Positions 1 through 12,382 are shown, counted from the first letter of the stretch. The stretch: 64,000 nt of DNA from Vitis vinifera (GCF_030704535.1 NC_081806.1:4797001-4861000); one strand, 5' to 3'. Numbers and translations: made by a program. The notes: generated by a model not told the origin, from the sequence alone.

Positions 1-610
1 ATATCTGTGACCAAAACCTATTGTCACGGTCTTATGAAACCGTGATCGAGCGTCATAGTATGAGGCGTAGCTAAAGGTATTGGTCACGGTTCCTAAGTGA
101 TCGTGACCATATGATTTCTTTTTTTGTGACGGTCATACAAAAACTATGACAAAAAAAAGTTAAGAATACTTTGTTATTTATTAAGTTGATTTAGTCATGG
201 TCAGGTAATAAATCGTGACTATATGTTTAACCTATAGTCATAGTCAAATAATAAACCATGATTAAATGTACACTTATAGTCACAGGTAAAGTTATCGACC
301 GTGACTATATGTAAGCTTATGATCATGGTCAAGTAAGTTATCGTGACTAAATGTAAACTTATGGTCACGGTCAATGCCCTAACCGTGACTAAATGGATCT
401 TATGGTCACGGTAATTAAATGATTGTGACTAATCATTAGGTTTATTTTAACAAAATGCACACTTATGGGTATGACTATTAATGACCGTGACTGAAATTAA
501 TCATATGATGGCTGCCTTGTCCCCAAATTTTAGTGACGGTTCATTATTGATCGTGACTAAAAGTACACTTATGGTCACAATTTTTTAGTGGCCGTGACTA
601 AAATTTGTTA
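1..610. repeat. CACTA subterminal repeat array, left
   Basis: At least twelve copies of a motif close to TATGGTCACGGT or ACCGTGACTAAA occur in alternating orientation, spaced roughly 25-60 bases. The same motifs reappear at 8090-8600. In En/Spm such repeats bind the element-encoded TnpA protein; that role is inferred here. Confidence 0.8.
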
Positions 611-1010
611 TATTTGAACATTGGTTTTTTATAAATTCAAATTTCCCAAACCTGTTATAAACCCAAACAAACCCATTTTAGACATATATATGTAATTAAG
701 CAATTAAAACAATTTCAATATATTACAATCAATTATTCTAAGCTAGTTAAAAACTTATATATCAATATAAGTCATTAAATAAAAAAAACATAATATAACA
801 AAAAAAAAAAAAAAAAACAAACAAAGAACAAAGATATTCAAATTTAGTTTCACCTTCTAACATAATATAACAAATCAACCAACCAAACATCACATAATAG
901 TCATAGAAAGCAAAAAAAGTTAGGAGAATCTATTATATAATTAAGTAGCATAATTTTCAAAAAAGTTAAGAGAATCTATCATATAAAGATGTAGCAAAAT
1001 CTTCAAATTT

Positions 1011-2822
1011 CTACTGCTTTTGCTGGAATCGTTGCATCATTTGCATCATCTGTTCTTGAATTTGAGCTTGCATTTTTCTTTGCATTTCTATCATTTTTTC
1101 TTCAAACTCTTCTTTCACTTCTTCTCGTGTCTTCCTTTGAACTTCTATCAACCTCTCTTCAAATGTTTCTTTCACATGTGAGAGTTCGTCTTTCACATTT
1201 GAGAGTTCTTCAGTTGTAGTTGTAAACTTTTGTTTTGCAGCTATTAGCATCTCTTGGACGTTGTCAAGTTGTGTTGAAAGAATAGCTCTTGATCGCCTTC
1301 TACTAGTAGAACCAAAGACCAAGGTAGGAGTAGGACCAAATCCATACCCTCGAACACAACCATGACTCTCTGGACCCATGACTTGAGTATATATCTCATC
1401 TACATATGTAGATGCTACAGATGTATATGATACAAATGTAGATGCTCCAGATGATGCAGAAGTAGAAGAAGATGTCCCCTCATGTTAGGATAGTAATTGC
1501 TTAAATTGATCCTGGAATTATAAAAAACAAAAAAAAAAAAATTGTTAGAATGATCATCAACAGGCGTCCCATATTTTCTTGTGTGTGTCAGGGTAAACAT
1601 CTCAATTCTATTGGGCTCACTTCGATCCTCCTTCTTTTGTGCCTATTCTTACAAGTAAAACAATTGAGTTATTTATGATGAATTATTTATGAACAAACAA
1701 ATCATATTAATAATAAATTTCCAACTTGTTCATATCGAATTTGAGCATAACTTTTTGATCCCGATGTATGCTTTATCACTTGCTTTGCCCTATTTGCCTT
1801 GTTTTTTTTCTCTTTTTTTTTTTCTAAGATATCCTACATCAATTAAAAAATAGCAAGTCACCTATATAGGTAATAGAAACATAATAAAAGTTATATACAT
1901 GAAGTATTAGGTTAGATATAACTAATAAATATCATTTTATGTGAATATGAGTATCATAAGATACATTATCAAGAAAAGATCATTATCTTTACCTTGGCCT
2001 CAGGTGTACCCCAAAAGTGGATGAGCCACCTCCAATCATTATTCGATAAGTATGGAGGTCGATGACACAATCTCTCCTCATTTGTATTATAAGGGTTATA
2101 TTTAGCCTTCATTTTATTTCTATAGCTTCTAAACAAATTTCCACAACATTGAAGAATGTAGCTCTTAAATGTTTCTTCTAATTCATATTTTTCCTGTATT
2201 GTATTAAAATGTCATGTATAAATAAGAGGTATCAATTTTAAACAATAAAATTACAATTTAGATTGAATAGTAACTAGCATATGTCAATACTAAGACCCAA
2301 TTATTTTCCTTCACATCTTCACTAACATGATTCCAATCTTGAACTTGGATGAGTACATTGTGTTGAGATTGCACCAATGTTCCCATATAACTTGACAATC
2401 TTTCCTATTTTCCATCATAAACAACTTGCCATCTAGTATGGAATCGTGTAGTTTTTTTTTCCCTGGTTTCATACTAAGTATATCTAAGTTACGTGTTGGG
2501 CTACGTGTCCTCTTTTTGCTAGAGGATGAACCTATTAAGAGTAATAATGAAATTAAAAGAAACATAAATTACTTATCTTATATAAAATTAAACATTAAAA
2601 ACCTATCATTCGAGAAATTAAACATATGTAAACACATTTATCATATGCAAAGTTAAACATAATCTTCTTAATCATACCAACAACAGAAGGATCTGAAGAA
2701 TCAGAAGGATTAGAAATACTAGGAGTAGTAGTTGCAGTAGGTTGTATGTCCGAGAGTTGTTGTAGATTGTTCAACTCATCTTCTGGAGACACTATTTGTA
2801 TTTTTCCTCTTTGATGTGACAT
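1011..2822 (-). pseudogene. TnpA-like CACTA protein (Transposase_24 / Ptta-En-Spm family) remnant
   Basis: Several minus-strand pieces together match the second protein of plant CACTA elements. From N to C they are: an acidic/serine-rich start (2822-2595); a piece at 2565-2311 with RTRSPTRNLDILSM and IWEHWCNLN; a piece near 2110-1985 reading DWRWLIHFWGTPEA; a piece near 1830-1730 reading NRAKQVIKHTSGSKSYAQIR; and a C-terminal coiled-coil exon at 1379-1011 starting near RGYGFGPTPTLVFG and ending in a run of Gln, Met and Lys heptads. The order and the motifs NRAK...GSKSYA and WGTPEA are diagnostic of the Transposase_24 family. Exon borders were not resolved. The annotated introns may be real, but the reading frame is interrupted between pieces. 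It probably once bound the subterminal repeats. Confidence 0.75.
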
Positions 2823-3027
2823 TTCCTACATAATAAAGTAAATTAGAAAAAGTAATACAAAATAAGTTACATAAATAATATGAAATAAATTACAATTTGT
2901 ATATCTGATAAGTATATATTTATGTACTTACCAATATTATTAGCTACACATCATCTATATCATCATCATGAATGAATTCATTATCTCTTTCAACAATGTT
3001 TTCTTGTCGTGATAGTAGAACATCCGT

Positions 3028-5296
3028 TTAGATAGTTTCTCTTGCAATATCATTTCTATCCCAATTGATTAAATCATTCTCAACTAACTCATGCACAACA
3101 CGTTGACTATGAAGTGTTATAAGTTGTTGATATGGTTCTGGATCATTAGTAGATACTTTCTGATTTATATCATAAAACCCTCGAGTTTGTATCTCTACAA
3201 CGGTGTGCCAATTTTCCTCGTTTGAATTTTGAACATAGAAGACTTGTTTTGCTTGAGATGCAAGCACAAATGGTTCATCTGTGCATATGGTACGTTCAAA
3301 ATTCAAACATGTGAACCTATATTCATCTTTCTTTATTCCCCTTCCACTATTGATTACATCCCACTAGTCACACTTGAATAAAATAACTCTATTTCCACCA
3401 AGGTAATGTAACTCAATTACATTAGTTAGCACATCATAGTAAGAAACATGATTAGGAATTGAGTTCTTATCTCTTGCACTTGCAAAGCTTGATACCTTAG
3501 CAGTCACAACAACTCCACTATTTTGAGTTTTTTTTTTCCTTTTTCTCGTTCTTTTGTGTGAAATCTGAACCCATTAATGATGTATCCTCTATAACATGTA
3601 AATGATGTACTTGGTCCACAAGATAATGATAGTATGTGTTTTGATACCCATAGCTTGCAAGTCAAGATGACTATTGAAGTTATCATTCAATTTACCATTG
3701 ATACTCAACAAGGTGTCAACTATACTATCGTATGTATTCTTTTCAATATGCATTACATCCAAATTGTGACGCAAAATGAGGGTTTTCCAATATGGCAATT
3801 GGAAAAAAATGTTTTTTTTTTTCCAATATGGCAGTTGGAAAAAAATGTTATTTTTTTTTTCCAATTATGCTCAAGTTCAACATGTTCTTTTTTTCTTTTT
3901 GCTGACATCTTATTTTTTTATGTTTTCCCTAAAGTAATATGTTCCATTTCATCTAATTGATGTAGAACATCTAGACAATTGTTTAGGTGTTGCTCTATGC
4001 TCTTCATTTCCATCAAATGACTTTTTATCACGTTGAAATCTATGATCAATCGACGATGACCCATGTAACACCATCTCCGTCCGTTTTGTAATCGAAATGA
4101 ATAACAATCCTTATTACAAATAGGACAAGCAAATTTCCCTTTAGTACTCCAACCTGAAAAATTTGCATATGCAGGAAAATCATTGATGGTCCATAATATA
4201 GCTGAACGCATACAAAAATTTTGTTTTGTTGAAGCATTATATGTTTCAACTCCAACGTCCCATAAGTCATTCAACTCATCTATCAATGGTTGTAAGTGTA
4301 TGTCAATGTCATTCCTAGGTGCAGTTGGACCAAGAATAAGTAGTGACAACATGAAAAATGTTTGTTTCATACACATCCAAGGTGGTAAGTTATATGGAAT
4401 AAGAACCATAAGCCACATGCTATATGAAATTGACATATTCCCAAAAGGATTGAACCCATCACTTGCTAAATCGAGCCTAACATTTCGAGGTTCTAGTGCA
4501 AATGAAGGGTGTACGTTATTGAAGTTTTTCCAAGCCAAAGAGTCCACTAGATGCCTCATCATCTCACATTCCATGTAACAATCAACATGACATTTCATGT
4601 GAGAAGTTGTCTTAGATGACATATATAACATTTGAAGCATTGGTTTTAAGGGAAAATAATGCAAAACCTTAGCATGAATTTTCTTTTTCTTTGCTGAATT
4701 AGCGAACTCATATGTAGAATGATCATCACTTGATTTCCATCTAAAGACACCACAAACAACATACTCATTTGCATTTGCATGCTCTTTTGAATACAACATG
4801 CAATCTGAGGGGCATGCATTAATCTTGATATATTGTAGGCCAAGGTCACGAAGTATTTTTTTTTTGCTTCATAATAATTGTTTGGCAATGTCTCACTCTC
4901 AGGAAATGTCTCCTTCAACAATTCAAGCAACATTGTAAAGGACTTATTGTTTCATCCATTAAGACACTTCATATGAAATAATCTTACGATAAAAGACAAC
5001 TTTGTGAATTTTTTACACCCTGGATATAGTTCCTACTCTGCTTCTCTTAACAAATTATAAAATTTGTTTGCATCTTCATTTGGTTTTTCAAACTTCTCAT
5101 GCACATGTGGACTTATTTCAGATTCCTCATTTGGCATTGACATTCCAAATGCATCATTTAACATTTCTTGCATCTCATCATGCATATCAGACTCATTAGT
5201 GCTAGTATTTGTAGGTTCGCAAAACTCATATTCCCCATGCATCAACCATCGTACATAATTTCTAGCAATCCCATTGTCCAACAAATGGTCATACAT
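3028..5296 (-). pseudogene. TNP2-type CACTA transposase, broken
   Basis: The minus strand carries the domains of a plant TNP2 transposase in the expected order. The N-terminal transposase-associated region is at 5296-5033 (HLLDNGIARNYVRWLMHGE). The transposase core (Transposase_21) is an open stretch of about 290 residues at 4799-3918 with FNPFGNMSISYSMW, VLIPYNLPPWMCMKQ, WTINDFPAYANFSGWSTKG and CPICNKD. The junction to the C-terminal domain is at 3864-3589 (LILRHNLDVMHIEKNTYDS). A DUF4216-like tail is at 3306-3028 (PFVLASQAKQVFYVQ, NWHTVVEIQTRGFYD). The pieces lie in different frames, and a T-rich duplicated stretch at 3780-3860 interrupts the core, so no single intact protein is possible without many introns. 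It would have cut and moved the element. Confidence 0.85.
3787..3863. repeat. Short tandem duplication inside the transposase remnant
   Basis: A unit of about 30 bases, TTCCAATATGGCA(A/G)TTGGAA followed by AAAAATG and a T run, occurs twice in a row. It contains the small palindrome TTCCAATATGG-CAATTGGAA and disrupts the transposase frame. Confidence 0.6.
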
Positions 5297-6500
5297 GATT
5301 TCTCACTTCTGCATAAGACAATTAGAAAATGATCTATCTTTCCAATTCAGAAAATCAATATCATAGTATATTATTATTCAACCATTCAACCATGCTGATC
5401 ACTCAAATGGATCAAATATTTCAATGGATGCAGCTGACTAATAACAATGCATCAAAACAAGTAAAAATGACATCAAAACCTTAATCCATTAGAAAGTATA
5501 AAAAATTACCAGATACTTCACTGCACTGTTAATCAAGTAATAATAGCAAAAGACCAGATTTTTCCAATCCTCAATGCCAAATGAAAAGAACCTCTACCCT
5601 GAAACAACATGAGGAAAATATTTCAAAAACAAAACAACAAAAATCAAAACCCCAAATGGAAATTGTAATTGAACAAAATGACTGAAACTGGGGAAAAAAA
5701 AAACCCTAAAACACATAAAGTTTCTAAAATTTCACCTTGAAACAATCAAAATCAATCTAAAGTTGCTATGTTTTCATAAAAGATAATGACAATATGAAAC
5801 AATGGTCTGAATTTTCTTTGAACTTAATTCAACCCCCAACTCATTAATTACCTAAATCTACCATTTTTTTCCTATTTGATCAGCCAACAACATTTTAGCA
5901 AAACACCGCACTCTAAAATTAATCACTTGAATTTCAAAACATCAAATACTGAAACAACCATTTGAATTCTCTCTAAATTAGCTACCACTTCTACTCGAAC
6001 TCAATTTGAGCACAACTTAATAATCACCTAAATTCACCATCATTTCCATATTTGATTGCCTGAAAAACAACACAACTACAAAAAAATTCAATAAGATAAG
6101 CATTACTTCAATACAACCTTCACTGAACCAGAAATCACAAAAGAGAAACAACATGGACTAATAAATAATAAGCATATCAAAAAACCAGTCCGATTAGGGT
6201 TCAGATCCGGATCGTACTCAGGCCAGTGAGAGTCATTACCTTGGGATTGAGTCTCAAGCATCGCAGACGCGATGCTGACTGCAGTGGCAGTTGTAGTCGA
6301 CGGCGGTAACGACGACGACGCTGGCAGTGAGGTTCTCGAAGATGTGGTCTGACGGTGGAAGCTTCAAATAGTGGGCAAAAGATGAGAGAGATTTTTGTTT
6401 CCTTTTTTTCCTTTTGGTTTGTTTTTTAATTCAATTTTTTTTTTTTTTTCTTTTGCTGGCTTGTTTGTTAAGGAAAAAAGAACAAAAGATCAAGATTTTA
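5297..6500 (-). other. CACTA element leader region, no intact ORF
   Basis: This stretch lies upstream of the TNP2 remnant on the minus strand and has no long ORF. It contains a short GC-richer block at about 6180-6365, read on the minus strand as GTCGTC/GCC-rich sequence, which would suit the first exon and promoter of the transposase unit. No promoter motif is convincing. Confidence 0.4.
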
Positions 6501-7199
6501 AAAAATTAGGGTATCTTCTCCTCTTACCCTTTCCCATATATATATAAATTTAATTTGTATTTTAAAAAATAAATTATAAAAATTTATAATTTATGTATAT
6601 ACTCCTTATGAATTATGTTTATTTTGAATGTAACCACCACTATTAAAAATTTTAAAAATAAAAACTAGGATTTAATATTAGAGGAACTTACCAATTCTTA
6701 TTTATTTGTCTATTTATTTATTTAAAAAATCGTGATGGAAATAAAGAAAAAATAAAAATTTGTAAAAAATTATTATTATTTGTCTATTTATTTATTTAAA
6801 ATAATTATTTGTAAAAACAATTTATTTAATTTTAATTATATTTATTAACTATCATTTTGGGTTATATTAATTAAATAAATTATTTAATTTTAATTATATT
6901 TATTAAATATAAAAATAATTATATTCAATTTTAAAATAAAAATACCCGTTGATATCTAGTGCACCATTCAAGGCAAATTTGTTGTCTGTATAACCCATCA
7001 ATTAGTGGGAGAATAAATATATAAAATTTAAGCTCATGATTATACCATATAAAATTTAATTAATTAATTTTAAATTACAAAGATAATTGATGGCATAAAA
7101 GTCTAACAAAAAAAATCTAATTGTTAAAAATATAAAAATTATTTAAGCTCATTTAATTATTTAAAAATTATTTAACTCATTTAATTTTGAAAGTTTTTC

Positions 7200-7520
7200 A
7201 AGTTTTAAAATTATCACGCTTTTAAAATTTAAAATTAATTTTGAAAATTCAATGTTTTACTCAAAGAGTTATTTTAAAATTTTAATTAAGTTTTATCAAG
7301 TTTTTGAAGTTTTAAAATTTAAATTTGATTAAGTTTTATCAAGTTTTTGAAGTTTTAAAATTTAAAAATTTTATATTAGAAATTTATCAAGTTTTAAAAT
7401 TTAAAATTTTGTAATTATATATGAGAAATTTATCAAGTTTTATATTTTGAAAATTTTATTTTTTAAAATTGTATCAAGTTTTATCAAGCTTATCAAGTTT
7501 TAAAATTTTAAAATTTTATA
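7200..7520. repeat. AT-rich imperfect tandem repeats
   Basis: The phrases TCAAGTTTT, TTAAAATTTAAA and GAAGTTTTAAAATTT recur many times over about 300 bases with varied spacing. The surrounding 6500-8000 is more than 80 percent A+T by eye, with no ORF of note. Confidence 0.6.
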
Positions 7521-8089
7521 TTACATTGGTTTCCCAATATAATAATCAGTATTCAATGGTGATTGTCATGGGTTGACTTTTCAAATGCCCTTCAACTCTT
7601 TATTTACTTATATATTTACCTTATATTGATTAATTGATTATATTTTTTTTTCATTTATCTATTGATCTTAATTGTTAATAGTAAAATTTAGTTATTACTT
7701 TTATTGATACTTTAAATACAATAAAAATTATTTATCATATATAAAATCCAAATTATTTTTTAATTTGCTAACTCACTTACATTTAAACTTTTTATCAAAT
7801 AATATCAAATTGAACCATCATATTTTTAAACTAATATATTAAATTTTATTTTACTTCTTATTAAAACATTAATCATAACAAGGAAATTAAATAATTTTAA
7901 CTAAAGAAAAATAAGTAACACACTAATTTGTTTCTTAACTTAAAAAAAAATAATAATAATAATATAATTTTAAAATTTTTATAATTAATAAAAACTATTA
8001 TTATTACTATTAATGATAATTTCTATGATATATAATATTTTCTAAAAAATTATAATAGGTAACCCAAAAAGGTTTAAAATAAATAATAG

Positions 8090-8234
8090 ACTTTGGCCAC
8101 GATTGTGTGAATCTCGTTACCATAGGTTCAAAATATTTAAAATAAACCTCTATGCATTTGGTCACGATCAATGTGAAATTTGTGACTATAAGTTCCCATA
8201 CAGTCACAGTCAATCAATGGTGTGACTAAAAGTC

Positions 8235-8272
<38 letters not shown>

Positions 8273-8600
8273 CGGTTTCACAAAAAATTGTGACTAAAAC
8301 ATCATTTGTTACACTTTTTGTCATGAATGATAAAATTACCGTGACTAAAATTATTGGCGCTAAAATTTCCCTCCCTAAATTTACAAATAGTCACGGTTTC
8401 AAATAATTTTTTCACTAAAATACCCTCTCATCAATGTTTTTGGTGACAGTTGGTAAAAATCACCGTGACTAAACATGTTTTTTTTCCCACCCTAAATTTA
8501 TTAACACATATATAGTCACAATTTTATCGTGGCTGTGACAAAATAATACCTTTGGTCACCATATTTGTGGCCGTGACTAAAGGTTCGTCATTAAAAACCT
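8090..8600. repeat. CACTA subterminal repeat array, right
   Basis: Copies of TAGTCACGGTTT, CCGTGACTAAA and GTGACTATAAG recur in both orientations and match the array at 1-610. A (TA)n run at 8239-8268 sits within it. Confidence 0.75.
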
Positions 8601-8612
8601 ATTTTTTTGTAG

Positions 8613-9179
8613 CTTGCTCCAAAAAGATCATAAAAAGTACTTCAAAAATCAGGTCAAAGTCAAGGTTGTTGCTAGGTTTGAGTTCCAAATTTCATTTTAA
8701 GTTTGATTGTAGTTGCTTCCAAACCTCTTTCCTCATGGTTGCTTGTCATCTATCTTACTTTATAATATTCATTACTAGTATTTCATACTCATGACTCACT
8801 CGTTTAAACCTTTCTTAGACTCTTCATGGTTCATAAGTTCCGAGTCTCTCAATTATGCTTGTTTAACATTTCCACTTCCTTGGTTGATAATAACTTTTAC
8901 ACTTATCATTTTCTTCATCTCTTAAACTTGGAATTAGACTCAAAATAGAAGTTAGATCCATAAATAAGGCCTTAGCATCAATTTGAGTTACGTTTGATGA
9001 TTTGAGCTTTTTATATTGTATAAATCATAACATATATATGTCATTGGAGTGCATATTTCGACTCAAATTAGTATGCTCAATTAATTAATACTTATAGGAT
9101 ACTACAGGGAATATGAAAGTAAATAAATAAATAAATTTATTAATGAACTCAATTATGTCATATTTTTTAGGGTTTTATC
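8613..9179. other. Intergenic, no gene seen
   Basis: AT-rich sequence between the CACTA end and a copia remnant. No convincing ORF, RNA gene or repeat was recognised. Confidence 0.4.
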
Positions 9180-9870
9180 CCAACAAGTGCAACAATATCA
9201 TTAATATCAATTAAACAAACAATGGTAGTCATTTCTTTAAATCATTTAGAGATACTCTCAATTTATGAAGCAAGTTATGAATGTGTATGATTAATGTCAA
9301 TGATTCAGCATATTCAGAAATCATGTGGACTATCCTCTATTAAAGATAATGCTACCAAGTGACATGAAGATAATGCTACTTGTTTTACACAAATTAAAAT
9401 AAGATTTATAAAATTTGATAAAACTAAGTAGATTTCTACCAAATTCTTCTATAACTCCAAGAGAATAGTGAAATCGATGTTTAGGATATCTGGTTTCATG
9501 ATAATATAGCAGATTTATTCACAAAAGCTTTACTATTGAGTACATTGAAATGGTTAAGATACAACATTGAAATGTGAAAATTGAGAGATTTGTCAGTTAA
9601 AGCGTTGAAGAAAGCATAATCATGTCTATATAAGGGGGATAATATTGATATAGATATACTGCATTCTTTTTTCATTTGTTTAGGTTTTGTTCCATTGAAT
9701 TTTACTAACAAGGTTTGTGATAAGACAATTCTAATAGTCAAATCATTTAAATAATATTATACTCTTTTTTATTCACTAGGGTTTTTCCTATCAGTTTTTT
9801 CCCAATAAGGTTTTAATAAGACATTCTTATGATCATCTAATGATGAGTGTTATAAGTAATGAAGTTTGTT
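9180..9870 (+). mobile_element. Ty1/copia retrotransposon 3' remnant (RNase H end and LTR-like tail)
   Basis: Plus-strand translation near 9497-9574 reads HDNIADLFTKALLLSTLKWLRYNIEM, the standard C-terminal end of copia RNase H (family form D.VADIFTKAL). Upstream sequence back to about 9180 shows weak RNase H similarity with several stops. A polypurine tract-like AAGGGGGA at 9637-9644 follows, then sequence with the GGTTTT(T)CCC...AAGGTTTT wording common in copia 3' ends (to about 9870). Nothing else of the element is present, so it is an old truncated copy. Confidence 0.7.
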
Positions 9871-10129
9871 AAGCTATGAGAACTTGTGAATGATCTTCCA
9901 ATTTCTGATATAAATGATTAACTCAAATGCCGTTGTAAATCTTTTCATGACTTTTCATAAAATGGAGACCTATTAATTAAATTAGTATCCTCTTCTAAGC
10001 ATTGCAATTTATTTCTCGATTAATTTCTTTTTCTTTTATTTTACAACAAAATTTAATTTTTGAACCTTTCCACAAATAATAATTTTCTAAAATTCTTACT
10101 TCATTCTAAATTTTAAAATGATTATTAAT

Positions 10130-11136
10130 CAATGTTTTCAGAACCGGACCGGTGATCGAACTGGAAAAATTACCGGTTCACGGTTCACCGGTCGGATCGA
10201 CGGTCGAACCGCTATTGAACCGGTGATGTAATAAATATATAATTTATATATTATATAAAATTAAAAATATATAAATTTATAAATTTTAATAATATTTGAT
10301 TTTTATATTTGGTATATTAAATTAAATGATAAAGTTTAATATTTTAAATTTTATTAAATAGAAAGATGTAATATTTAAGAATGAAGATATATTTAAGATG
10401 AAAAAAATTATATATTTAATTTTATCTTTTTGTCTTTGTATTTTATTGTTTTAAAATTATTCTATTAATTAATTTATATTATTTTTTATAATTGTTATAA
10501 AAATAAACAGGAATTTAAATATTTACATTTCTTTAAACATTTTATATGATAAAAATTTGAAATAAAAACATTAATGTTAAGTCTTATTATATATATATAT
10601 ATATATATATATATTAACAACATTGCAATTATATGGTTCATGCGTCCAGCCCTCAAAGAGGCAGTCCTATTCCCAGTCCCACATCGGAAGCACATGAATT
10701 CCATGTGCTTCAAGTGCTCTATAAATACCTTGCAACATGCATAGCAAACTTAACAAGCCAACAAATTGGGCTTAAAGGCATGGCCCAAGAGAAATGTTAA
10801 TAAGTTGAATGTTTTATTTAATTGGGCCCAGTTGTTTAAACCAAGTATGAGCTTATAATTAATTTGAGTTTCAAAAGTTATGGGTGTGGAATGGGCTCAA
10901 TGGATAATGGGCCTTTTAATATTAAACAAATTTTTGTAGAATATAAAAAAGAAGGCTTGGTAGGTTCGTGAAAGACCGGACGGTTTGTCCGGTTCGGCGG
11001 TTCGACCGGTGGTTTGAACGGTTCAATGTCGGTGCGACCACAAAACGGTTCATTGAGACGGACCGAACCGGAAAGTTGACCGGTCGACGGTTCGACCGGT
11101 CGGACCGGCCGGTCCGGTCCGATATTTAAAACATTG
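10130..11136. mobile_element. Non-autonomous hAT-like element with ACCGGT-rich ends
   Basis: The element starts CAATGTTTT and ends AAAACATTG, a perfect 9-bp inverted repeat, and GGACCGG-rich sequence follows on both inner sides. It is flanked by the perfect 8-bp duplication TTATTAAT (10122-10129 and 11137-11144), the duplication size of the hAT superfamily. About 100 bases at the left (10141-10230) and 140 at the right (10970-11120) are packed with ACCGGTTCGACCGGT-like words in both orientations, so the ends could fold into a long hairpin. No transposase ORF is present. Superfamily is assigned from duplication length only; a Mutator-like origin is less likely because that family makes 9-10-bp duplications. 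Confidence 0.8.
10676..10727 (+). promoter_or_regulatory. Plant U-snRNA-type promoter motifs (USE + TATA) inside the hAT-like element
   Basis: GTCCCACATCG at 10676-10686 exactly matches the upstream sequence element of plant snRNA genes (RTCCCACATCG). TATAAATA follows at 10720-10727, 33 bases later, which is the spacing of polymerase II snRNA genes (polymerase III types are about 10 bases closer). No U1, U2, U4 or U5 sequence follows the expected start near 10750. The gap between the motifs is a palindrome, GAAGCACATG-AATTC-CATGTGCTTC (10687-10711). Confidence 0.55.
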
Positions 11137-11329
11137 TTATTAATTTATTTTTTTGGAAATTAATCATTTTTCCAAATATTTATACCATTCCAAATTTAAA
11201 TAATTAAAATTGATTTTTTTTTCCAAAAGTTAATAATTTCTTAAACCTTTTATATAATTGAAAATCAAAATTATTATTATTTTAAAAGTAATTCCTAAAT
11301 TTTTTTTATCATATTTCAATAACCATGTA

Positions 11330-11640
11330 AAAATCTCTGGTCACGATATTACTTAAAAAAGTATCATAAAGAACTATCAAGATTTTTATCCGTCATGGTT
11401 TAGATTATAACTGTTGTCATGGGATTTTCTTCTGGTCACACTTTTTGTGATGACCATGGCTAATATTTTAAAGGATTAATATTTTGTTCTTTAATAATTT
11501 TTTTTTTTTAAAAAAAAAAACCTATCACAAAAAGTTATAAGATTTTCTTCTAGTCATGGTTTCCATGATAACCATGACTAGTAACCATGACTAGAAGTCC
11601 ACATAGTCATGATTTTACCACAAAAAGTGACCGAAAGCTA
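11330..11640. mobile_element. Small CACTA subterminal-repeat remnant
   Basis: TGGTCACGATA, GTCATGGTTT, GTGATGACCATGGCTA and CATGACTAG motifs recur in both orientations, as in the array at 1-610. No coding part is present. It is probably a solo end or deletion derivative of a related element. Confidence 0.5.
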
Positions 11641-12262
11641 TCATATTTAATAAATTAATTGCATTTGGGCGCTCGTCATGGGTAGAGGAACCAAATTAAG
11701 CTTGCGTCTTGGTATTGATAGACAAGACAATAAGTTATAAAGGGATTTGCAGGTTCTAGATTTCAATTGAAGTGTTGTAGGCTGCAATGTCAGGAACGAA
11801 GAAATCGAGAAAACCCATTTGCCAGCTCTTGTGGTGCGAGTGTGTTCTGTATTAGGATTCAAACAATCTGATCCCCTATTTCCCATCTTCAAAATTTTCA
11901 TCCTTTGTAATTGAAGTTGACCTTTGTATTAACTCTTCCTCCAGGGAAAATGGCTTCAATAATTTTGCTTCTGAAAAAGGATAAAGATTTCAGAGACCTC
12001 CAAAATTGAACTTGTCATCAACGCATATTTTGCAGTCAGTTATTCTCGATAGTCCAAACTTCAACACAAAAAGTCATCATCTTGGACCTCATGGTCATGG
12101 CCGGAAACAAATCTGTACAATATTTCTTGCCGTTGCGGCACAGAAAATTTAATTTTTCAAGGTATAATGGCAGCCTAAATAATGAACAAAATGACATAAA
12201 GCCAACGCCCGCTCGCTTCTGGTAGTGACACGAACCACCTGAGGACCCACAAATCTGAACCT
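11641..12262. other. Upstream region of the VPE gene
   Basis: No recognisable coding sequence. An 84-codon minus-strand ORF at 11647-11901 has no family features and is treated as chance. The last few hundred bases are presumably the VPE promoter. Confidence 0.4.
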
Positions 12263-12264
12263 TT

Positions 12265-12272
12265 ATGCATGC
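12265..12272 (+). promoter_or_regulatory. RY element (ATGCATGC) in VPE promoter
   Basis: ATGCATGC contains CATGCA/TGCATG, the RY motif bound by B3-domain seed regulators of the ABI3/FUS3/LEC2 type. It lies about 115 bases before the VPE start codon. It would suit seed-type expression, but a single short motif is weak evidence. Confidence 0.35.
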
Positions 12273-12382
12273 GTGTCACGCACCTGTGTTGCATGGCACC
12301 TTACACCACTTCATCACTTCAACCGTCCCACTTTAAATCTCACGCTCTGCACGCCACCCCTTCCAAACACTTCACACTCTCT

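Larger units (their letters stand above)
1..8612 (-). mobile_element. CACTA (En/Spm) DNA transposon, degenerate, left end outside window
   Basis: Both flanks carry arrays of short subterminal repeats built on the motif GTCACGGT / CCGTGACTAAA in both orientations (about 1-610 and 8090-8600), the binding-site arrays typical of En/Spm elements. Between them lie minus-strand remnants of a TNP2-type transposase and a TnpA-like protein. The right end reads TTTTTTTGTAG at 8602-8612, like the inverted end of the family terminus CACTACAAGAA but without the last bases. The first base of the window is already inside the array, so the left terminus and target duplication cannot be seen. Stops and frame changes break the coding regions, so the element is probably not autonomous. 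The very AT-rich part at 6500-8000 may be a later insertion or non-coding filler. Confidence 0.85.
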
